Source: Aporhodopirellula rubra (GTDB lineage: Bacteria; Planctomycetota; Planctomycetia; Pirellulales; Pirellulaceae). Taken from it: DNA of 64,000 nt. The first letter of the stretch is position 1; each line of letters opens with the position of its first letter. Positions 8,017-17,513 of this stretch are shown here, piece after piece. Under the pieces are notes generated by a model that was given only the letters and a program-made list of their open reading frames with translations, had not been told where the DNA came from and ran no database searches. Location of the stretch: positions 62,001 to 126,000 of the forward strand of contig NZ_JACHXU010000022.1 of assembly GCF_014192335.1 (NCBI RefSeq). The letters are read 5' to 3'. The translations under genes and the position numbers were made by a program.

Positions 8017-11000
8017 ATGCCCCACTCTTCTTTGCCGATGTTACCAAACGTTTCCCGATCGCCATGGATCGCTGTGCCGCTGTTGCTGACGTGTTTCGCG
8101 ATCAACCTTACCATGACGACGTCGTCAACGTTCGCGGACGATTCCGAAGCGGCCGCGGGGTCCGGCATGTCGATCGGAGGCGAACGCACAGGTGTGATTG
8201 TGATCGAGGCACGCGATCCGAGACGCGCACCACCTCTGCTGCATACCGGACAATCCGAGGCAACGGTTCGTTTGAACGCCAAAGGAATCGCTCAGAAGAT
8301 TGTGCTGAACGTGAAAGTCGTCCAAGGAAAAGCCGAGACGTTGAGTTATGGACTGAACGGATCCGGCGAGGTGACCGCCGTTGAAGGGGAAAACCTTGAA
8401 TCATGGTCCATTCGCCGAGTCGGTGAGGATCGGTTTCTCGATTTGAGGATCAAGGAGAACGCTGAATCGTTGACGGCAACGGTCCACCTGGAAACGAGCC
8501 TCGAAACGCTCCCCGCGTCGATCGATTTAGCCCATCTGAGCCAAGGCGACGCGATCGGTTTTGACTCGATGGTGACGATCCAAGAATCGTCCGATGTGAA
8601 AGTGTCGGTGTTATCCGTTGAGGGATTCGTCCCGTTAGAGTCCGCCGACCGCACTCCTCGCTTTCGAACTTCCTCGGGTGGTCTGATTCGATTGAAGATC
8701 AGTCGAGCCGGCGCTGCACCAGCGGCAATCGAATGGGGACAAACGAGTTTAACCGGGACCGTGAATTCGGATGGTCGATCGGCACGCTTTCAGTTTCGCG
8801 GCACCGCTCACGTTAACGAGGATGACGCCGACGTCACGATTTTGTCGGGCGACGCAGCGGTCAGTCAAATGCCTTCGGATCCGAACTTCCGTTTGCGACT
8901 GAGTTCGCAGGGTAAGAAAAACGTGTACCAGTTGGTGTTCCCCGAGACAGGAACCTATCCGGTTGCGATCGAATTCGTCGCCCGTCTGAACGTGGCGGGC
9001 GACAACCTTCACACGATGGACTTTACCGTCGCCGGTGGGGCAGTCGTGCCGATCGAGGTAACGGGGCTCGGCGAAAATTTGGAGTTCCAGCGAGACCAAC
9101 ATACCGTCGTGCCGCAGCGGTCCGATGAACGTTGGATCGGTTTTCTCCCTGCGACGGGACGGGCCCATCTGCGATGGAAAACGGCCCGACAAACGGGCGA
9201 GGGAAAACTGTTCTTCACTACCTCGGGGCATGTCGAGGCGACAGTCGGCGCGGGATTGTTGCGTCAGGATCATCAAATCGACTTTCAGATTTTGCAAGGC
9301 GAGTTGAAGTCGATTCAGATGCGATTGAAAGGCCCCGGCGAGATTCTAGACGTTCAGGGTAATGATCTCGTTTCCTGGAAAGTGACCGGTGAGTCGGGCG
9401 ACCGGATCCTCGACGCGACGCTGAGCCAGCCGATTACGGCGTCAAGCCGAATCAACATTCGCAGCCAAACGGCACTCAGCGCGTTTCCTATACGTGTCGA
9501 AGGAATGTGTTTGCAACCGGTTGGGGCGATTCGGCACTCGGGTTATGTACGTTTATCGAATTCCGGTTCAGTGCGGATTGAACCGACCGAACTGACGGGG
9601 CTGACGCAACTGTCTCCGGATCAATATCCCGGTAGCCCGCTCGAAGCGAGGCAAGTGTTTGTGTACCGCTTTCCCGCCGCCGATCACGCGTTCACGATCA
9701 TTGCTGATCGGATTCAACCGGAAATCAGCGTTTCCGAAGCGGTCCAGTACCACCTCGCGGAGACCGATCGCACGATCATGGCTGACATAGAGTTAGACAT
9801 CCGTGAAGCGGCGATTCGGGATTGGGATTTGGAAGTCCCCTCGGACTATTCCGTCGTCGCGGTTACCGGAGCGAGCGTGGCGGATTACATCGCATCGACG
9901 GCGGCCGAGAATCAATATCGCAACTTGAAAGTAATCTTTGGCCAGGATGTCATTGGGCGTCAGCTCGTGACGCTGCATTTGGAGAAAAACCAAGCCGCGA
10001 TCGCCGGACCGTGGTCTCTGCCTGCGATTCGATATCCCGAGGTCAAGTCGGTTCGCGGGGATATCGGAGTCGTGGCATCACCAGGCTTCCGAACCGTGGT
10101 GGAGCAGTCGCAGCTGTTGGTTGAAAAGCCGCTGTCGTACTTCCCCAAACCCAATGCGAACTTGCAGCATGCCTTTCGTATTCGTGAACCGGGTTGGTCT
10201 GCGGTGATGCAGATTGAACCGCTGGATCGTAACGTGCAATCGGACGCCTTCCACCTCTATTCGCTGAGCCAGGGCACGATCTATGGGAGTGCGTTGATCA
10301 ACTACTTCGTCACCGGTGCCCCGGTTTCGCAGTGGCGTCTCACAGTTCCGGAGTCATTAGGCAACGTGATGGTGGATGGACAAGACATTCGCACATGGCA
10401 ACGCGAGGGCGACACACTCATCGTGTCGCTGCATCAACCCGTCATGGGCGCGTTCACGTTACTGGTCACGTTCGAAGAACAGCCGGACCAGGACGAGAGC
10501 AATTTCAGCGCGGGCCGCGTAACGCCGTTGGAGGTACAAAGCGAACGTGGATTTGTCCAAGTCGTCAGTCCGATGCAGGTCGAAATCACGACTCGCGCAA
10601 TGAATGACGGGATGCTGATTCTCGATCCGCTGGAACTGCCCGCGGAGTTTCGCTTGCTCAGCACGTCGCCTTCATTGGGAACGTGGCAGTACACCGAACG
10701 ACCGTTTCAATTGGATTTGCGAGTCAAATGGTTTGAACCGGGGACCATGGTCACGCAAGTGGTCGAGTTTGCCGAAGCGAACAGTCGGGTTTCGAAAGAC
10801 GGAGAGTTGGTCACCGATGTGGTGTACTTTGTGAAATCACGCGGGCGGCGAACGTTGCAAATCAAGTTGCCTGGAGAGCCCGTTCGGTTGTGGGCGGTGT
10901 CGGTTAACGGTCGCCCGGTCACGGCGAGACAATCGGAGGAAGCGACGCTGATCCCGTTGCCCGGTGGAACGGATCCCAATGAACCGGTGAAGGTCAATCT

Positions 11001-14000
11001 GCGATTGGGCAAGCCTGCCGTGAGCGCGTCGTCGGCACAACTCGCGTTGCCGACCGTGATGGCGCCGGTCCTGAAAACTCAGTGGAAGGTTGTCGGTGAC
11101 GAGAAATCGGTGCTCGTGCCCAAAGGCGGCACCGTGGAGCCGACGACTCCCGTGTTGCGTCCGACGGGATTCCATTGGGTGGCGAAATATGGACTGGTTT
11201 CGCTCGCGCTGATCGTCGGCCTGACCGGGTTGGGAATGTGGGTTTCGGGGCGCGGCGGATTTTGGACCGGCGCAGATATGGTCAGTTTTGTGATCGCTAT
11301 CGTTGTGGCGGTGTTCACGTCGCTGGCGGCGGTACTCAGTGCGGGCGGAACCTCAATCCTGCAGTTGAGCGTGCCAATCCTGGCAGCGGGCGAATCGGTC
11401 GTGTTGGATGTCGACAACATTCCCGTTTGGCGCATCGACTTCTCGTTGCTAGGTCTTTTGATTGGTTTGCTCGGTGTTGCCTCCGTGATCGCGTCGCGGT
11501 TCTTTTCCGATGCGAATTGGATTCGCCCGGCCGCACGGGTTGCCGGTGGAGTTCTAATCGGGATCGGCGTGCTGTTCCAAGGTGCGAGTGCCGCGGTGTT
11601 TTATGCGTTACTCGCGTTGTCAATCTTCGCGTTGTTGTTCATCCCGCAAGCTCGAGATTCGTATCGACGAGTGAGTCACAAATGGCGGCGGTGGAGACAA
11701 TCACGAGCCAAGTCGAATGCGGACACGACGCCCGAAAACGCGTCGGGAATCACAACTTCGATGATCGTCGGGATCGCATTGACGGTTTCGTCCTTCACCT
11801 CGCACGTGATCGCCAACGAGGCCGACACGCCCCGCTTCGTCGCTGCCGATTCGATTCAACAAGAGTGGCAGATTGCGCATGACGATGAACGTCTTCGTGC
11901 GACGGGAACGATTACCCTGGCAGGTCGTCCGGGAGATCAGTTCTTGCTGTTGAAAGCTCCGGCCACGTTGACTGAGTTCGCCAGCGATGCCCTGCGGTTG
12001 ACCAAAACGAGTGTCCCGGGAATCGGTCTGTCTTACGTGATTAGCATTCCCATTGTGGAAGAAGACGCGGGATCGGAGTCGAATGTCGATGCTGAGGAGG
12101 AGGAGGCAGAAGACGACGAGAACGCGGACGACGAAACAGTGGACGCGACCGAACGCGATGCTGAAGATGATGGCGAATCGGGATACGCCATGCGGCAATA
12201 CAAAGCGACGTTTGAATATCAAATCGAATCCGTCTCCACATTGAAGGGAATCCCCGTCTTGACCGGTGGCGCCTCAGTCGCCGAATTGCAAGTGCGATAC
12301 GACGAGGCGGGGTGGGAGGTGTCCTGTCCCGCGGCCGTTTTGATCGAAAAGAATGGAGACGAAAATTCCGAGGGCACTTCCGCGAATGTCCTGCTCGGCC
12401 CGGGTGATGCGACCGTGCTATTGAAGCCAAAGGCACGCGACGTCGCGTCCGAGCAGACTCGGTTCTTTATCGAATCGTCGAATCTCTATCGTCCCGGTCC
12501 CGGTGTTGTCGATGGTCGCCACCGGATTCATGTCCGCCCCTCACAAGGACAGGTCAATGAGCTAAACGTGTCTGTCCCCGAAGGCTTGACGGTCAGCGAT
12601 GTCACGGGCTCGGTCGGATCGTGGCAATTCGATGCCGATCAAGGACGCTTGCATTTGCAGATTGAGCCGACGCAGTCGTCTGCGTTTTACGTCAACGTCA
12701 ACACGCAAAGGAGCCTCGGAAAGCTGCCTGCTGAATTCGAACTGGAACCGCTGCGGGTCGCTGACGCGGGCGGCGAAGTGGGATTGTTGGCGATCGCATT
12801 CGGGCCTGACGCTCAACCGGAGAAGGCGGAACCCGAAACGATGTCGGCGGTGAACCTTGGTGACTTCGACAGCAAGATGATGTTTCAAGAATCCGACGTG
12901 TTGCATCGGGTTTATCGCTATGGTGCCGAAGGTGGCACTGTAAGACTTCGCGTCGTGCCGGTGGAACCGGAGGTGCGCGTTGCAAGCCAACAGGCGTTGT
13001 CGCTCGGTGACGAACGGGTTGTTTTGAACATCAACTGCATCGCCGATATCACCCGAGCGGGTCTGTTTCAGTTGAGCTTTCCCTTGCCCGCGGGGCTCGA
13101 AGTGGAATCGATTTCGGGGTCGGCCCTGCATCACTGGTCAGAGTCGAACGAGAACGATGGTCGCGTGATTGTCCTTCATCTCAATGGTAAAACGATCGGC
13201 ACGCAAAACTTTGCGATCGTATTGTCCGGTGCGTCACCGTCTGCGGAACGCGAATGGGAAATCCCTCGGTTTGCGTTCACCGAAGCGAATCGGCAAACTG
13301 GCGAACTGGTCGTACGTCCGACGACGGGCATTCGATTGCGAACCGTGACGCGGCAGAACGTTTCGGAGACTGATCCGCGTGCGATTAAGGATCAAGTACG
13401 AGGCAGCGTCTCCGGTGGACTGGCGTTTCGCCTCTTGCAGCGTGATTGGAAACTGACGTTGGGCATCGACCAACTCGCCCCGTGGGTGACGGGGCAGGTG
13501 CTGCATGAGATCACGATGCGAGAAGGTCAGACACGATCAACGCTGATCGCAAATTTCAAAGTTGAGAACGCCTCGATTCGGCAAATGCAAGTCGTGCTGC
13601 CGATCGACGATGAAAGCGAAATCAAGACGTTACGGGCGAACGGAAAAATTGTCAGCGATCTCGTCCGGACGCAACCCAATTCCAATATCTGGGAAGTCCA
13701 GTTCAAGCGCCGAGTCCTCGGGAAGATTGACTTCCGGATTGAGTACGAGCGACGAGGTGACCGCGACAACGACACCGAATCGCTGGTCCCCGTTCAGTTT
13801 CCTCAGGCGAGGCAGCTTTCTTATTACTACGGCATTCGCGCCGGAGGTCGACTCGAGATTGATCACGAGGAGTTGACGCAGGGATGGCAGCGTGTTGATT
13901 GGAACACGATCCCATCGACGCTGCGTAATGCGGAAAACCACAGCGTCCCGTCGTTGACCTTGCGAGCGGTCTCGCCTGAGTCGCCGTTACCGATTCGAGC

Positions 14001-15153
14001 CAACCGGCACTCGCTCGCGAACGCATTGAAGTTGCGAGTCGCCGACGGAACGCTCGCTACGATTCTTTCGCCGACCGGCGATCAATTGACGGCCGTCGAC
14101 TTAACCGTCGAGGTGATCCAGCGAAGTAGCCTGAGCGTGGGACTGCCCCAGGGCAGCGAGTTGTTTAACGTCTTCGTCAACGGCGAAAGCGTGCACTCGA
14201 TCCGTCAGGGCGGAAACGTTAACGCGTGGCAGTTCTACATCCTGCCGGGGATCGATGACCGCACCGCGAAAGTTCGGTTTGTGTATTCGGTTCCAGGCGA
14301 CCGGATCAAACGCATCCATTTGCAAAGCCCGGTGCTGAACGTTCCGCTGGAAAACATTCGATGGAATGTGCTCGCGCCGGAGGGATTCCGAATGGTTGAC
14401 TCGGATGGCAATTTGGAATTGATTGAACAAGCCAACCGGGACGTTTACGATCGCGCGTCATATCTTTCCAAAATGAAGGGCAAACGTCAGAACCAAGCTC
14501 AGGAGGCAGCGAGTTTGCTCGAACAGGCTAACGAGCTATTGCAGGCCGGCGAGCAAACGAAAGCGAAGTGGGCGTTCAACAGCGTCGCGAATCAATATGG
14601 TCTCGACGCGGCCTCAAACGAAGATGCTCGGGTGCAGCTAGAAAACCTGCAAACGCAGCAAGCGATCGTTGGCCTCAACACACGGCGTCAACGTCTCTAC
14701 ATGGACAATTACAAAAACGATGCCGTGCCACTGGGTGACGAACAATTGAGGCAAGCGGCGGCGGACAATCCGATCTTGCAACAGGAAGAACTGAATTTTC
14801 GGCCGCAACAACTCAGTGAATTGCTGCGTGGTAACACGACGGAGGACAACGCGGTATTGCAGGCAATCGCATATCGCCTCGTTCAACATCAGCGGGCAAC
14901 CGAAACTGCTCCACAAGCGATTCAGATTAGTTTGCCGGAGGAGGGCACGATGTATTCGTTCAGCCGAACGGTGCAGGTGACCGAGAACGCACCGTTGGAC
15001 CTCGATCTCAAGTTCGAGTCTCGCTATCGGATTCCGTTCTGGCAATCAGGATTGCTGGTACTTTTGCTGGCGTTGACCGCCGCGGTGCTAACGTACGCCA
15101 GCACGGTCCCGTGGCGTAAAGAGTTTGTGCCACCATCGGCGGACGCGGCATGA
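8017..15153 (+). CDS. Giant secreted/membrane protein of unknown function (2378 aa)
   Basis: I do not recognise a functional family. A signal peptide is visible (hydrophobic 18-34, likely cleavage after ...TSSTFA at about 41). Residues about 45-1040 are predicted beta-rich, with repeated blocks such as GEVTAVEGENLESWSI and GEILDVQGNDLVSWKV suggesting tandem beta-sandwich units. A cluster of hydrophobic helices occupies about 1055-1215 (several membrane segments, ending in RRVSHKWRRWRQSR). A second hydrophobic helix follows at 1246-1263, with AN|EADTP resembling an internal signal. A second large beta-rich region with an acidic tract at about 1346-1390 follows. Residues 2145-2260 are helical and TPR-like (LLEQANELLQAGEQTKAKWAF). 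A last membrane helix lies at 2341-2365 with a short cytoplasmic tail. It is the third gene after the sigma factor and vWA protein and is probably co-transcribed. Its size and topology suggest a surface or envelope-spanning machine, but no enzymatic motif is visible. Confidence 0.85.
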   Translation: MPHSSLPMLPNVSRSPWIAVPLLLTCFAINLTMTTSSTFADDSEAAAGSGMSIGGERTGVIVIEARDPRRAPPLLHTGQSEATVRLNAKGIAQKIVLNVKVVQGKAETLSYGLNGSGEVTAVEGENLESWSIRRVGEDRFLDLRIKENAESLTATVHLETSLETLPASIDLAHLSQGDAIGFDSMVTIQESSDVKVSVLSVEGFVPLESADRTPRFRTSSGGLIRLKISRAGAAPAAIEWGQTSLTGTVNSDGRSARFQFRGTAHVNEDDADVTILSGDAAVSQMPSDPNFRLRLSSQGKKNVYQLVFPETGTYPVAIEFVARLNVAGDNLHTMDFTVAGGAVVPIEVTGLGENLEFQRDQHTVVPQRSDERWIGFLPATGRAHLRWKTARQTGEGKLFFTTSGHVEATVGAGLLRQDHQIDFQILQGELKSIQMRLKGPGEILDVQGNDLVSWKVTGESGDRILDATLSQPITASSRINIRSQTALSAFPIRVEGMCLQPVGAIRHSGYVRLSNSGSVRIEPTELTGLTQLSPDQYPGSPLEARQVFVYRFPAADHAFTIIADRIQPEISVSEAVQYHLAETDRTIMADIELDIREAAIRDWDLEVPSDYSVVAVTGASVADYIASTAAENQYRNLKVIFGQDVIGRQLVTLHLEKNQAAIAGPWSLPAIRYPEVKSVRGDIGVVASPGFRTVVEQSQLLVEKPLSYFPKPNANLQHAFRIREPGWSAVMQIEPLDRNVQSDAFHLYSLSQGTIYGSALINYFVTGAPVSQWRLTVPESLGNVMVDGQDIRTWQREGDTLIVSLHQPVMGAFTLLVTFEEQPDQDESNFSAGRVTPLEVQSERGFVQVVSPMQVEITTRAMNDGMLILDPLELPAEFRLLSTSPSLGTWQYTERPFQLDLRVKWFEPGTMVTQVVEFAEANSRVSKDGELVTDVVYFVKSRGRRTLQIKLPGEPVRLWAVSVNGRPVTARQSEEATLIPLPGGTDPNEPVKVNLRLGKPAVSASSAQLALPTVMAPVLKTQWKVVGDEKSVLVPKGGTVEPTTPVLRPTGFHWVAKYGLVSLALIVGLTGLGMWVSGRGGFWTGADMVSFVIAIVVAVFTSLAAVLSAGGTSILQLSVPILAAGESVVLDVDNIPVWRIDFSLLGLLIGLLGVASVIASRFFSDANWIRPAARVAGGVLIGIGVLFQGASAAVFYALLALSIFALLFIPQARDSYRRVSHKWRRWRQSRAKSNADTTPENASGITTSMIVGIALTVSSFTSHVIANEADTPRFVAADSIQQEWQIAHDDERLRATGTITLAGRPGDQFLLLKAPATLTEFASDALRLTKTSVPGIGLSYVISIPIVEEDAGSESNVDAEEEEAEDDENADDETVDATERDAEDDGESGYAMRQYKATFEYQIESVSTLKGIPVLTGGASVAELQVRYDEAGWEVSCPAAVLIEKNGDENSEGTSANVLLGPGDATVLLKPKARDVASEQTRFFIESSNLYRPGPGVVDGRHRIHVRPSQGQVNELNVSVPEGLTVSDVTGSVGSWQFDADQGRLHLQIEPTQSSAFYVNVNTQRSLGKLPAEFELEPLRVADAGGEVGLLAIAFGPDAQPEKAEPETMSAVNLGDFDSKMMFQESDVLHRVYRYGAEGGTVRLRVVPVEPEVRVASQQALSLGDERVVLNINCIADITRAGLFQLSFPLPAGLEVESISGSALHHWSESNENDGRVIVLHLNGKTIGTQNFAIVLSGASPSAEREWEIPRFAFTEANRQTGELVVRPTTGIRLRTVTRQNVSETDPRAIKDQVRGSVSGGLAFRLLQRDWKLTLGIDQLAPWVTGQVLHEITMREGQTRSTLIANFKVENASIRQMQVVLPIDDESEIKTLRANGKIVSDLVRTQPNSNIWEVQFKRRVLGKIDFRIEYERRGDRDNDTESLVPVQFPQARQLSYYYGIRAGGRLEIDHEELTQGWQRVDWNTIPSTLRNAENHSVPSLTLRAVSPESPLPIRANRHSLANALKLRVADGTLATILSPTGDQLTAVDLTVEVIQRSSLSVGLPQGSELFNVFVNGESVHSIRQGGNVNAWQFYILPGIDDRTAKVRFVYSVPGDRIKRIHLQSPVLNVPLENIRWNVLAPEGFRMVDSDGNLELIEQANRDVYDRASYLSKMKGKRQNQAQEAASLLEQANELLQAGEQTKAKWAFNSVANQYGLDAASNEDARVQLENLQTQQAIVGLNTRRQRLYMDNYKNDAVPLGDEQLRQAAADNPILQQEELNFRPQQLSELLRGNTTEDNAVLQAIAYRLVQHQRATETAPQAIQISLPEEGTMYSFSRTVQVTENAPLDLDLKFESRYRIPFWQSGLLVLLLALTAAVLTYASTVPWRKEFVPPSADAA

Positions 15154-15312
15154 GTCGGGCGGCGTTGCTAATGCGTGGGCGGTTACAATTGCCTGACACG
15201 TGACGCAAATTGTTATGATGCTGACGCATTTCGGGCTCGTTTCGCCTGCCGATTGATCGACAGTGTATTTGGACTTGCGAATTCAACAAATCCAATTCAC
15301 GAGATTGAGCAG
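15154..15312. promoter_or_regulatory. Candidate promoter/operator before the esterase gene
   Basis: A near-inverted repeat, ACAATTGC and GCAAATTGT, spans about 15185-15213. A TATGAT hexamer lies at 15214-15219 with TTGCCT nineteen bases upstream at 15189-15194. The spacing is long for a sigma-70 promoter, so this is only a candidate control region. Confidence 0.25.
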
Positions 15313-16569
15313 ATGAAACGTAACGACCTTCTGCATTCCATCGCGTTTGCGGCGATCGCGGTGGCACTTTCGTGCCTGCCAACTCAGGCAGATGATTTTG
15401 AGCGTCAGCGGCAGCAGGTCTTGGATCTCGGCAAGCTGACAGGACAACCTAAGACGCATGTTTATGACGAAGTCCTTGCCCAACAGGGCGACGGAAACTT
15501 GCGTGCGATCTACTTTGACGGTTTGCCGTGGAAGGGAACGCCAACCCGCGTTTTCGCTTGGTTAGGCATGCCCGCCTCGAAATCCGGCGAGGCCCTCGCC
15601 GGATCAGGAGAGAGGGTTCCTGGCGTGGTGCTGGTGCATGGCGGGGGCGGCAGCGCGTTCAAGGAATGGGTGCAGAAATGGAACAGCCATGGTTTCGCAG
15701 CTATCTCGATCGCTGTCGAAGGGCAAACGGACCAACGATCGCCCGGTGGCAAAGGTTGGCAACGACACGAGTGGGGCGGCCCACAACGTGATGGGATTTA
15801 TGGCGACTCGTCGAATCCGCTCGAGGACCAGTGGATGTTCCACGCCGTCGCTGACACAATTCTCGCCAATTCGCTGTTACGTTCGCTTCCGAACGTCGAC
15901 GCGGACAATGTCGGATTGGCAGGAATCTCGTGGGGCGGCGTGATCACGAGCACCGTGATCGGAATTGATTCGCGGTTCCGGTTCGCTATCCCGACGTATG
16001 GATGCGGGCATTTGTTTGACGCTGAAAATCAGTACGGTCGTGCGTTGGGCCACAACGAACTTTACAAGCAAGTTTGGGATCCGTTCGTGCGGATGGGGCG
16101 CGTGCGAATGCCTGTGCAATGGCTCTCATGGCCGGGTGACAAGCACTTTCCGCTCGACTGCCAAGCCAAGTGCTATCACGCCGCGAAAGGTCTTCACCTT
16201 CTGACACTTATTCCCGGAATGCGTCACGGGCACGGCGCCGGATGGAATCCGCCGGACAGTTACGCGTTCGCAAGGAGCGTCGTCGACGAGGGACAACCGT
16301 GGTGCCGGCAACTGTCCGCGTCGTCCGCCAGCAACAACGTTAGCGTCGTATTCGAATCGTCAAAAACAATAGACTACGCCACACTCGTGTGGACGTCCGA
16401 TTCCGGAATTACCGGCGAACGAAAATGGAACCTGTCACCGGCAACCTTCGCGGCGTCTAACGATGATTGGAAATTGTCGGCGACGCTGCCCAATGATGCG
16501 ACCGCGTGGTTTCTCAACGCCCACAGCGGTAAACTGATTGCCAGTTCGGACTATTCTGAACGCCCCTGA
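15313..16569 (+). CDS. Secreted alpha/beta-hydrolase, acetylxylan-esterase or dienelactone-hydrolase like
   Basis: The frame is open from 15175, but the ATG at 15313 begins a proper signal peptide (MKRNDLLHSIAF..., cleavage after TQA at about 26), giving 418 residues. The core has the oxyanion strand GVVLVHGGGGSAF (residues 104-116), the nucleophile elbow GISWGG with Ser206, an acid candidate at Asp276 or Asp282 (WPGDKHFPLDC) and a histidine in GMRHGHGAGW (His305 or His307). The C-terminal 100 residues form a small beta domain. Homologues in planctomycetes are usually annotated as acetylxylan esterases, and removal of acetyl or other acyl groups from exported polysaccharide is a plausible role. 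It leads the polysaccharide-degradation region and is followed at 99 bases by an SGNH hydrolase. Confidence 0.82.
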   Translation: MKRNDLLHSIAFAAIAVALSCLPTQADDFERQRQQVLDLGKLTGQPKTHVYDEVLAQQGDGNLRAIYFDGLPWKGTPTRVFAWLGMPASKSGEALAGSGERVPGVVLVHGGGGSAFKEWVQKWNSHGFAAISIAVEGQTDQRSPGGKGWQRHEWGGPQRDGIYGDSSNPLEDQWMFHAVADTILANSLLRSLPNVDADNVGLAGISWGGVITSTVIGIDSRFRFAIPTYGCGHLFDAENQYGRALGHNELYKQVWDPFVRMGRVRMPVQWLSWPGDKHFPLDCQAKCYHAAKGLHLLTLIPGMRHGHGAGWNPPDSYAFARSVVDEGQPWCRQLSASSASNNVSVVFESSKTIDYATLVWTSDSGITGERKWNLSPATFAASNDDWKLSATLPNDATAWFLNAHSGKLIASSDYSERP

Positions 16570-16667
16570 TTTCGATGCGAGTCCAACGTATAGAGTTGGG
16601 TCGCTATTCCAATTCGCATTTCACGCCAACCCTCCCTCCTTCAATCCCTCCGTTAAGCAGTTTCTCT

Positions 16668-17432
16668 ATGCAAACGATCTACCGCGTCACGCGGATCCCC
16701 GCGTTCGTACTTCTCGCTGTGTTCAGCAGTCAATTATTTGCCGAAGATCGTGAACCCAAAACGAAGACCGGTGTTGTTAGGTCAACCAAGACCAAACCGA
16801 TTTCTTGGGAGACCATACCTGATCCGAAGCTACCGAACGTGTTAATCCTTGGTGATTCGATTTCGATCGGCTACGGGCTCCCGTTGAAACGAAAGCTCGA
16901 AGGCATCGCGAACGTCTACCGCCCGATGGCCACGAAAACAAAACCGCAAAACTGCGGTGGAACCACACGCGGCGTTGAGCAGATCGACGCATGGCTCGCT
17001 GAAACCGAATGGGACGTCATTCATTTCAATTGGGGATTGCACGATCTCAAGCACGTTACGGAGCCCGGTGGTTCGAGTGTATCGAAAAAGGAGAGTGACC
17101 CAGTTCAGGCGACCGTTGAACAGTATGGCAAGAATTTGGAATTGATTGTTGGAAAGTTAAAGGCAACGGGGGCAAAACTTATTTTTGCGACAACGACGCC
17201 CGTCGTCGCCAATAGCAGCGGCCCGCTTCGTGAGGTCGAAGCGCCGGCGCAGTACAATGAGGCCGCTCTCGAAATCATGAAGAAACATGATGTCGAAGTG
17301 AATGATCTCTACGCCGCATGTTTTGACAAGTTAGATCAGTTGCAGCTTCCCAAGAACGTTCACTTCAAAAAGGAAGGTTCCGAGTTCTTGGCCGACGTGG
17401 TCGCGTCAAAGATTGAAGCCGCCTTGCAATAA
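16668..17432 (+). CDS. Secreted SGNH/GDSL-type hydrolase
   Basis: The ATG at 16668 starts a signal peptide (MQTIYRVTRIPAF..., cleavage after LFA at about 25) and a 254-residue protein; the open frame begins at 16575 but the extra residues are not signal-like. Block I is VLILGDSISIGYG with the nucleophile Ser64. Later come HFNWGLHDLKH (the Gly/Asn region) and FATTTPV. The C-terminal catalytic block reads LPKNVHFKKEG, where related proteins usually have Asp before Val-His, so the Asp of the usual triad appears replaced by Asn. The family hydrolyses esters, including sugar acetyl groups. It lies between an esterase and the first sulfatase on the same strand. Confidence 0.8.
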   Translation: MQTIYRVTRIPAFVLLAVFSSQLFAEDREPKTKTGVVRSTKTKPISWETIPDPKLPNVLILGDSISIGYGLPLKRKLEGIANVYRPMATKTKPQNCGGTTRGVEQIDAWLAETEWDVIHFNWGLHDLKHVTEPGGSSVSKKESDPVQATVEQYGKNLELIVGKLKATGAKLIFATTTPVVANSSGPLREVEAPAQYNEAALEIMKKHDVEVNDLYAACFDKLDQLQLPKNVHFKKEGSEFLADVVASKIEAALQ

Positions 17433-17513
17433 GCTCCGCCCACATCAGCAGGCTTGTATCCGTCCCCTCCGGATTTCCGACCGTGAAATCCTCCTCTCCA
17501 CGAACGATAATCA

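Noticed and set aside
15189..15219. A sigma-70 promoter TTGCCT/TATGAT before the esterase gene
   Set aside because: The spacer is 19 bases and only one hexamer is close to consensus, so it is kept only as a low-confidence control region.
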